From: Ruminococcus sp. YRD2003
GTDB taxonomy: Bacteria > Bacillota > Clostridia > Oscillospirales > Ruminococcaceae
Direction of reading: 5' to 3'
DNA: 45,726 nt
Assembly (NCBI GenBank): GCA_900109435.1
Contig: FNZT01000020.1
Coordinates: 1 to 45,726, forward strand
Position 1 is the stretch's first letter. Each line of letters begins with the position of its first letter. Below are positions 17,096 through 23,296 of this stretch, one piece after another. The translations under genes and the position numbers were made by a program. The notes below the pieces were generated by a model. The model saw only the letters and a list, made by a program, of their open reading frames with translations, did no database searches and was not told where the DNA came from.

Positions 17096-17293
17096 TCAGA
17101 AGTCTACTGATTTTTCCTTCTCGCTCGAAATTTCGACCTTATCAACAACATCTGTCAGTGGACATTTGTCTACATCACCTGAATGGAGATAGTCGCTCAG
17201 CAGTGATTTTATGAACAAGTCGAAGCCCTGTGCGTCTCCATTGAACCTGACATTGACGTTCCTGATACTCGGTTCTTTGATCTTTCTTCCCAA
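17096..17293 (-). CDS. Small accessory protein, paralogue of its neighbour
   Basis: A 65-residue protein with IKEPSIRNVNVRFNGDAQGF and LFIKSLLSDYLH, matching the C-terminal half of the neighbouring small protein at high identity. The best start is a TTG at 17293 with AAGGAG 9 nt upstream. It lacks the N-terminal part of its paralogue. A 47-codon frame in -1/+2 relation, starting at an ATG at 17352 behind AAAGGAG, runs into the same DNA, so a frameshift may have split one longer gene. Function unknown. Confidence 0.65.
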   Translation of the reverse strand: MGRKIKEPSIRNVNVRFNGDAQGFDLFIKSLLSDYLHSGDVDKCPLTDVVDKVEISSEKEKSVDF

Positions 17294-17348
17294 TATATCA
17301 CGCTCCTTATATATCTCTCGCTTGTGTTTCCTATGTGATTTGAATTGC

Positions 17349-17504
17349 TCATTTTAACATTCTCCTTTTTGATAACGTAAAAGGGTACGGCTCTATCAGT
17401 GCTCTCCAGTTGGAATCGAGCACTACCACTGTCGGCTGAGTGTCCGCCGCTGCCGACAATTCCTTGTCGTACATCTGCTGTAATTCTTCTTGCTTTGAAT
17501 TCAT
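17349..17504 (-). CDS. Small hypothetical protein of the mobile element
   Basis: A 51-residue frame starting at the ATG at 17504 (MNSKQEELQQMYDKEL) with AAAGGAG about 10 nt upstream. It has an acidic, helical N-terminal half and a basic end (PYPFTLSKRRM). It sits in the same direction and operon as the recombinase, and its 3' end overlaps the ATG of the next frame. I recognise no domain. The strong ribosome binding site and balanced composition favour a real gene. Confidence 0.55.
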   Translation of the reverse strand: MNSKQEELQQMYDKELSAAADTQPTVVVLDSNWRALIEPYPFTLSKRRMLK

Positions 17505-17634
17505 ACTCCATATTCTCCTTTCTGTATTTGTCGCCGTGAAGCTTATTGTCACGGCACTTTCTGCCATTGGGGCAAGTGTAAGTGATATACTTGCGGTTGT
17601 CCTCCCACCTTACATCATATGGGAGCTCACGCAG
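17497..17634 (-). pseudogene. Probable relaxase/mobilisation protein, C-terminal remnant
   Basis: A minus-strand frame, open beyond 17634, contains LRELPYDVRWEDNRKYITY, then TCPNGRKCRDNKLHGDKY and RKENMEYEF. The CRDxKLH...ME.EF pattern is what I associate with the C-terminal part of relaxases of Clostridial mobile elements. No start, no upstream catalytic domain and no convincing downstream continuation are seen, so this is a fragment. Its upstream part overlaps the opposite-strand dockerin remnant, so the join between the two lies near 17600-17690. The assignment is from memory of the motif and is moderate. Confidence 0.45.
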
Positions 17635-17640
17635 GACGCA

Positions 17641-17877
17641 AAGGGCGAAAAGTCGCTGCTGAAGGTGATAAACGACACTCTCCGCAGCGGATCCTATGTT
17701 GCAGGTGATGTGAACGCTGACGGCAGCTTCAATGTATCCGACCTTGTACTATTGCAGAGGTGGCTGCTTGCGACTCCCGATGCAGAGCTTGCAAACTGGC
17801 AGGCAGGTGACCTTTGCGAAGATAACAGACTCGATGTATTTGACCTCTGCCTGATGAGAAGAATGCTGGTAGAATAA
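17641..17877 (+). pseudogene. Beheaded cellulosomal gene: dockerin module only
   Basis: The last about 60 residues form a complete dockerin: GDVNADGSFNVSDLVLLQRW (first calcium loop and helix), LADW-type linker NWQAGDLCEDNRLDVFDL (second loop) and CLMRRMLVE. It matches the dockerins of the enzymes at 23297, 26021, 31635 and 36832. No start codon, signal peptide or catalytic domain precedes it; upstream, the sequence turns into the mobile-element remnant on the other strand. A good terminator follows. I read it as the tail of a cellulosomal enzyme gene whose 5' part was removed by the element. Confidence 0.8.
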
Positions 17878-17881
17878 AGCG

Positions 17882-17911
17882 AAGCTCCCCGAGTGATTCG
17901 GAGAGCTTTTT
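17882..17911 (+). terminator. Terminator after the dockerin remnant
   Basis: Hairpin AAGCTC...CCGA / TCGG...GAGCTT followed by TTTT. It is similar in sequence to the terminator after the rhamnogalacturonan lyase (34211-34240), supporting the idea that a real dockerin gene once ended here. The stretch 17912-18061 shows no gene. Confidence 0.75.
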
Positions 17912-18061
17912 GCTCATTCTTCATAAATGGTAGTTTGGGTATTGTTAGCTGAACAGAGAAAGCAGGCATATATTCAGCGTGCAGCTGATACTTTTTATGC
18001 TCCGCCTCGTAGGACCTGATACCGCTTCGTTATCAATCCCCAGTGAAAAAATTCTGTAGTA

Positions 18062-18607
18062 TCACTCCGTCGGCAGGTCAATAAATGTGGGCTCATGCTT
18101 AACCGCGCGGACATATTTCAGCATATCTTCGCGAAGCAAGCGTACTGTTGATGTATTGATGCCTGGGTGTCCACAGATGTATTCATCGCTCATAAGATCG
18201 TTATCTATAACAAGCTGAATGTTGTTGTCTGTATCAAATATCAGTTCAAGAGCAGACACCGAGCCCGGGATAGTATGCAGAAATTCCTGCATCTTATCAG
18301 CTTCCGCAAATGAAAGACGGGCACAGTTCAGCTGCGAGGTCAGGAACTTCGTCTTGAAGGGCTTGTCACCAGGCATAAGCAGCATATAGAAGCTCGTTTT
18401 CTGACGGTTGCAGAGGAAGAGATTCTTGCATATTTTAGCTCCGAGGACAGACTCTATCAGCAGGCAGTCCTCCATAGTATCGGCGTGGTCGTGATCGGCT
18501 CTCTTGTACTCGATACCGAGCGAATCAAGCCTGTTGTATATCGCCATTTCAACTTCTGAACGCTCGTCCGAGGGACGTCCCGTATAAAGTGTCTTATCAA
18601 TATTCAT
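18062..18607 (-). CDS. Prolyl-tRNA editing protein (ProX/PrdX, YbaK-like)
   Basis: A free-standing aminoacyl-tRNA deacylase of the YbaK/ProX fold, which clears mischarged tRNA-Pro (Ala-tRNA-Pro in the family). Signatures are YNRLDSLGIEYKRADHDHADTM near the N-terminus, NLFLCNRQKTSFYMLLMPG with KPFKTK in the middle, PGSVSALEL, and HPGINTSTVRL towards the end. I use the ATG at 18607 (MNIDKTLYTG); the preceding GGTGA is a weak site. It lies 13 nt behind the ATPase gene stop and is probably cotranscribed with it. About 181 residues, normal for PrdX-type proteins. Confidence 0.9.
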   Translation of the reverse strand: MNIDKTLYTGRPSDERSEVEMAIYNRLDSLGIEYKRADHDHADTMEDCLLIESVLGAKICKNLFLCNRQKTSFYMLLMPGDKPFKTKFLTSQLNCARLSFAEADKMQEFLHTIPGSVSALELIFDTDNNIQLVIDNDLMSDEYICGHPGINTSTVRLLREDMLKYVRAVKHEPTFIDLPTE

Positions 18608-18620
18608 TGCAATTCTACTT

Positions 18621-19817
18621 TCACCAGTTGTCACGCATCAGGAAGTCTGCGATATGCACTATCTCTATTCCGTTGTCATTCCCCAAAGCAAGGGGATCGC
18701 GGCATACCACATATTTGTGATAGTGATCCTTTATGTCCATAAGGTTTGCTGTCTCACGGTCGGAGCCGTCGGGAAGCTGAACGCATACCTGAACGTATAT
18801 CCTTTCATCTCTGCGGACGGCAACAAAATCTATCTCTTTGGTGTTGTTCTTGCCGATGTAGACCTCATAGCCGCGCCGTTTCATTTCAAGGTAAACGATA
18901 TTTTCAAACACAGCCGAAATCATTTTTGTATCAAAGCCCATCTGACTGTACTTGATAGAAATGTCGGAGAGATAGTATTTCTCCTGAGTTTTGAGCACCG
19001 CCTTGCCTTGCAGGTCATATCGCTGACAAGGATAGATAATAAATGCTTCACCGAGCCATTTCAGGTAATTGTAGATAGTCTCAACGGACAGGCTGCGATT
19101 CTCGCTTTTAAGGAATTTCACAATGGTATTAGCCGAGAAGATCATACCTACGTTTTCGATAACGTATCGGACAACTCTGTCGAACAGCTCCTTATTGCGT
19201 ATCTTATGACGTTTGGAGATATCACGTGTAATGACGGAAGCATATATACCGTCAACTATCTGATATGCAGAATTAGTATCGAAGCTGCTGATACCCACAA
19301 GAGGAAAGCCTCCATACTGAACATATTCATCGAACACGTCTCTCGCCTGAGACTCGTCTTTATTCTTGAATGACAGGTACTCACGGAGCGAAAGCGTATA
19401 AACTGGAATAGTCACATACCTGCCCGTGAGATATGTGGAGATCTCACTCGACATCAGCTTGCTGTTTGAGCCTGTGACATATATATCGACATCGCTGTTT
19501 TCAAGCAGGTCGTTGACGACCTTTTCCCAGCCCTTTATCTCCTGCAATTCATCAAGAAGCAGATAGCATCGTCCTTTATCTGAAATGGCTGTTTTTATGT
19601 CGGAGTACATCTCCTTGGCGGAAAAGTCGTCATACATAATTTCGCTGTATCTGCGCTCAATGATGTTTTCCTTTTCAACGCCCCGCTTTTCAAGTTCAGC
19701 TGCAACCATTTCGAGTATAGTGGACTTGCCGCAGCGACGAACTCCGGCGAGTATCTTTACAACAGGAGAGTCTATAAAAGGCTCTATTGCGTTAATATAA
19801 TCAGGTCTGAGTATCAT
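18621..19817 (-). CDS. AAA ATPase with DUF4143 domain
   Basis: A 398-residue protein of the AAA_14/DUF4143 group. The Walker A is AGVRRCGKST (about residues 24-33), the Walker B region LLLDELQEIKGW, and sensor 1 VTGSNSKLMSSE. TGRYVTIPVYTLSLREYLSF is a hallmark. The C-terminal DUF4143 part contains a restriction-fold-like block (EMKRRGYEVYIGKNNTKEIDFVAV has the E...EIDF pattern). The role of this very common group is not established. The ATG at 19817 follows GGTGAGGTGATG. It has its own strong promoter. Confidence 0.92.
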   Translation of the reverse strand: MILRPDYINAIEPFIDSPVVKILAGVRRCGKSTILEMVAAELEKRGVEKENIIERRYSEIMYDDFSAKEMYSDIKTAISDKGRCYLLLDELQEIKGWEKVVNDLLENSDVDIYVTGSNSKLMSSEISTYLTGRYVTIPVYTLSLREYLSFKNKDESQARDVFDEYVQYGGFPLVGISSFDTNSAYQIVDGIYASVITRDISKRHKIRNKELFDRVVRYVIENVGMIFSANTIVKFLKSENRSLSVETIYNYLKWLGEAFIIYPCQRYDLQGKAVLKTQEKYYLSDISIKYSQMGFDTKMISAVFENIVYLEMKRRGYEVYIGKNNTKEIDFVAVRRDERIYVQVCVQLPDGSDRETANLMDIKDHYHKYVVCRDPLALGNDNGIEIVHIADFLMRDNW

Positions 19818-19834
19818 AACATCACCTCACCATT

Positions 19835-19863
19835 ATTATACCCTAAAAAGTATGAGTAGTCAA
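19835..19863 (-). promoter_or_regulatory. Promoter of the ATPase-ProX unit
   Basis: Minus strand: TTGACT (19858-19863), 17-bp spacer, TATAAT (19835-19840). The start site would fall about 7 nt downstream, so the leader is very short. The rest of the intergenic stretch (19864-20105) is AT-rich and shows no gene or clear structure. Confidence 0.8.
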
Positions 19864-20105
19864 GAAGTTTTTCCAATATAGAAGAAAAAACATTAATATT
19901 TATATGACTATTTCGGTTATAAGGCATATATTATAGAATAAAGTGTCGATATCCGCCTGTCTTGCGACCACCGAGAATACATATTTCATTATACTTCAAT
20001 TGGAAAGAGAAGCAGTAGAAGCCTTTCTGTTCTCAAAATATCGCCTGTCAGAATTCAGTTGGTCTCGCTCGACCTTTCGTCACATAACACCTTAAATTGA
20101 CTGTA

Positions 20106-20134
20106 TTGACACATATGAGAAGATGTGATAAAAT
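20106..20134 (+). promoter_or_regulatory. Promoter of the subtilase gene
   Basis: Perfect TTGACA (20106-20111), 17-bp spacer, TAAAAT (20129-20134), about 40 nt before the AGGAGG ribosome binding site. Confidence 0.85.
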
Positions 20135-20183
20135 GTAAGCAGTTGTTGTATACTTATCCATTTATAATACAGGAGGTATAATT

Positions 20184-22664
20184 GTGATAAAAAAGAAGCA
20201 TTCTCTTTTTCTTCCGTTTTTCTCAATACTTGTAGTTATTGCATTGATTCTCGGTTCTTTGGACGTTTTTCTATATACAAAACTAAGAACACGCTTGAAT
20301 TTTAAAACAATGCAGGACACTGAACTTGTCGATATGACAGACCCAAATGCTAATACAGAATTTGGAAAACTCTATTATTCCCCGATAGACGAAGAACACG
20401 TCATTGTGGAAGATGAAAGAAGCGGAAGCGGATATATAGATAATGAGGTTCTCGTTGTAGCGGAAGACGGCGTTAACCGAGGGCAAATTGCTGAGCTTGC
20501 CGCTTCCTATGGTGCAGAAATAGTCGGAGAGATAGAAGTCTCCGGCGACTATCAGCTAAGGCTGGCAACAACTCCAGATGAGATTGTTCCTATCGTAAAG
20601 AGTATTGCAACTGAGGCTATTGTTGATTCGGCTACACTGAACTATGTCGATTCTTATGAAGAAGAATTATTTGAATCCAGCGAGCGTTTCGGAGAGTTCT
20701 ACTATGGAAGAGAGTGGGACAACTACACTGAAAGCGACGATGGCATCGTCAGACCTCGGTGGGCGCTTGAAGCTATCAACACTGACGGAGCATGGGAGGA
20801 ATTGCAGACCAACAGCGACATAGTTCCGATAAAAGTCGGAGTATGCGACGCCGGTTTCTATACAGAACATGATGACCTTGGATTTTCAGCTTATTTCTAT
20901 GAGAACGGAGCAAATCATATTGCCACAAGTCTTGATGAAAAAGATCACGGCACACATGTCTCGGGTACTTTTGCCGCCAGCACCGATGATGAAACAGGTA
21001 TATGCGGAGTATATCCTTACGGAAACGGAAGACTATATGCGGCATCTGCGTGGGGGGCTTACAGATATCAAGATCTGAAAGGTATCCATTTCAGTTCAAT
21101 GTCTACCAAGGCTGCATACGGTGAAATGATAATCCGCAATGTTAAGGTTATTAATTTCAGCATGGGCAACGGACTGCGCAAACGCTTTGCAGACGATGAG
21201 GGATACGTTGATGATGATGCGCTGATAAATTGCTTTAGTGATCCATCACAACATATTGATACGCTTGAGAAGTCCAGGGTAATTGGAGATTATTTCAATA
21301 GATTGCTCGAAAAGGGTTTTGACTTCGTTATCGTCACTTCTGCAGGAAATGATTCTGATGATTATACAGGTAATCTTGAGGCAAAGTATAACTCCTTCCT
21401 TACTATAATGGAACGCGACGAATACCCGAATGTATACGACAGGATAATCGTTGTAGGTTCTCTTGACCAGGAGCTGAATGTATCATGTTTTTCAAACGGC
21501 GGAACGAGAACAGATATTTATGCTCCGGGTGAGGGGATCTTATCAGCGGTAAGCGGTTATAAAACGTATGGAGAAAAATACACATTTAAAGGCGGCACAT
21601 CTATGGCTTCTCCGCACGTTGCAGGAGTTGCAGCGATGGTTTGGACTGCTAATAATTCACTGACCGGCGCTCAGGTCAAAGATATAGTTGTAAACAGCCC
21701 GAATTATAGAACGGATGAGGTCAATATGCTTGATGCAGCTCTTTGTGTACAGAAAGCTCTCGGAGTTGAACGCACAACTGCACCGACCTCAGGAGATAAC
21801 GGCATTATTTTCGCCTATGTGCGTGATAAATATGATGAAATGTATGTCGTTTCCAACATCAGGTTCACGGCAACAAACACAGAAACCGGTGAGGCCTTTA
21901 TATCCGAAAAAGACGATGATGGACACGTCGAATTACCCGTACCCGCCGGAAAATACAAGCTTTCCGTAACTGCTGATGGATACAGGGACTGGAAATGGCC
22001 CGGAAACTTTAGCTATATGCGCACGTTTACAGTGACGAAGAATACAATAAAATATCTCGATACAATAATGCTTACACCAACCGACGATCACAAAACCGCT
22101 CTTCTCGAAGACGGAAAAATACATACCGGTGATGATATTAAGAGATTTATGGGCTCCAAATACAAAAGCTATGATTATGGAGAGGCGCTGAGCAAAGTCA
22201 AGGCGTGGACTTATCGCAACGGGCACCTGTATGCTGTGTGCGATTACGCTGTTTCAGCGAAATTTATGAGCCTCATAACTAAACAAGACCCGACAGTGCA
22301 CCTCGTTATTATAGACGACGAGGAAGAGCAAGCTCTTATTGAAGAACTAATCACTTATGGTGAGCGTGATGTTTACTACACAGGCGGACTGGTCAATTCT
22401 GACGGCTCCGTTTACGCCGTAAACTTTACTGAAACAGACTATACTCATTGGCAGGAAGGTTATCCGAACGACTACGGTCAAAACGGCTTAGATGATGTTA
22501 TTGCAGTCTTCCGCGGTAGTGGTGATGATCCCACTGGCAGTGAAGATTTCGGATATTGGCTTGAAGTCCCTGAGAACGCTCTCAGTTATTTGGATATTGC
22601 TGATTTCGATGTGAACGGTGTAACACGCGGTATAATCATCGAATGGGATAATCCTATAACATAA
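20184..22664 (+). CDS. Membrane-anchored or secreted subtilisin-like serine protease (S8)
   Basis: An 826-residue protein starting at a GTG behind AGGAGG. Residues 8-32 form one hydrophobic segment (signal peptide or N-terminal anchor; no AxA site is obvious, so an anchor is likely). The S8 triad is visible: Asp222 in VCDAGFY, His255 in DHGTHVSG, Ser473 in GGTSMASPHVAG, with the oxyanion Asn389 in SAGND. The region before residue 190 looks like an inhibitor-type propeptide. A carboxypeptidase-regulatory-like beta-sandwich (FTATNTETGEAFISE to AGKYKLSVTADGY) follows at about 545-600. No dockerin is present, unlike the neighbouring secreted enzymes. The substrate is unknown. Confidence 0.9.
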   Translation: MIKKKHSLFLPFFSILVVIALILGSLDVFLYTKLRTRLNFKTMQDTELVDMTDPNANTEFGKLYYSPIDEEHVIVEDERSGSGYIDNEVLVVAEDGVNRGQIAELAASYGAEIVGEIEVSGDYQLRLATTPDEIVPIVKSIATEAIVDSATLNYVDSYEEELFESSERFGEFYYGREWDNYTESDDGIVRPRWALEAINTDGAWEELQTNSDIVPIKVGVCDAGFYTEHDDLGFSAYFYENGANHIATSLDEKDHGTHVSGTFAASTDDETGICGVYPYGNGRLYAASAWGAYRYQDLKGIHFSSMSTKAAYGEMIIRNVKVINFSMGNGLRKRFADDEGYVDDDALINCFSDPSQHIDTLEKSRVIGDYFNRLLEKGFDFVIVTSAGNDSDDYTGNLEAKYNSFLTIMERDEYPNVYDRIIVVGSLDQELNVSCFSNGGTRTDIYAPGEGILSAVSGYKTYGEKYTFKGGTSMASPHVAGVAAMVWTANNSLTGAQVKDIVVNSPNYRTDEVNMLDAALCVQKALGVERTTAPTSGDNGIIFAYVRDKYDEMYVVSNIRFTATNTETGEAFISEKDDDGHVELPVPAGKYKLSVTADGYRDWKWPGNFSYMRTFTVTKNTIKYLDTIMLTPTDDHKTALLEDGKIHTGDDIKRFMGSKYKSYDYGEALSKVKAWTYRNGHLYAVCDYAVSAKFMSLITKQDPTVHLVIIDDEEEQALIEELITYGERDVYYTGGLVNSDGSVYAVNFTETDYTHWQEGYPNDYGQNGLDDVIAVFRGSGDDPTGSEDFGYWLEVPENALSYLDIADFDVNGVTRGIIIEWDNPIT

Positions 22665-22695
22665 AATGAAAATAGCAAACAGTTTACGTCGCTTA

Positions 22696-23193
22696 TCATA
22701 TTTCAGCTATAGGAAGAAGATTAAGTTTGGGTGCAAGTACACCTTCCATCAATGTTTTTACATCTTGGTTGGAAAGTAATGTATTCTGAACCGCTCCCTC
22801 TATATCCAAAGAAAACAGCGAAGTTATGCTATTTTTAATATCGTCAGGAGATTCCTTGAATAATATGAGATCATAATCAGAATCAGAATCAGGCGGCATT
22901 GATGGGTGCCCAAACTTTACCTTTGAAACAGATGGGAAACAAACTGCATACATTATTTTACATTTTTTCAGCAAATGACCTGCTCCACAGTCTTTTATGT
23001 AATTAATCAGGTTATGTGAAAACGCACTTGCTTGTTTAAATGGTCCATTATGTTTTATGATGTCTCCATTACCATAACGCCATGCCCCATCGCAGTAATG
23101 AATTTGTCCAGCTTTCGCCTCAATACAAAGAATTCCTTTGGTTTGTTCAAATACAACGAAATCGATCTCATGCTCAGAGATATGATACATCAT
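22696..23193 (-). CDS. NERD-domain protein, probably 5'-truncated
   Basis: The frame contains HEIDFVVFEQTKGILCIEAKAG, the core of the nuclease-related NERD domain (D and ExK of a restriction-like fold), then a helical region and an acidic C-terminal half I do not recognise. The first ATG (23193) has no ribosome binding site and starts only 9 codons before the core. The same frame stays open upstream into the neighbouring terminator hairpin, and the translated stretch (HFWSVPVFTVYPR) looks plausible as protein. I think the start of the gene has been lost. Probably inactive, or expressed as a short form. Confidence 0.55.
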   Translation of the reverse strand: MMYHISEHEIDFVVFEQTKGILCIEAKAGQIHYCDGAWRYGNGDIIKHNGPFKQASAFSHNLINYIKDCGAGHLLKKCKIMYAVCFPSVSKVKFGHPSMPPDSDSDYDLILFKESPDDIKNSITSLFSLDIEGAVQNTLLSNQDVKTLMEGVLAPKLNLLPIAEI

Positions 23194-23255
23194 ACGGGGG
23201 TAAACAGTAAATACAGGAACAGACCAAAAATGTGACCTTTTTTTATCTTTGATGA

Positions 23256-23294
23256 AAAAGCGATACTGTCCGAAAATGGAACAGTATCGCTTTT
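23256..23294. terminator. Strong bidirectional terminator after the pectate-lyase operon
   Basis: A perfect 14-bp stem (AAAAGCGATACTGT / ACAGTATCGCTTTT) with an 11-nt loop, flanked by A and T runs on both sides. It starts 3 bp beyond the stop of the DUF6055-like gene and would end minus-strand transcription of that operon. Confidence 0.9.
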
Positions 23295-23296
23295 AG

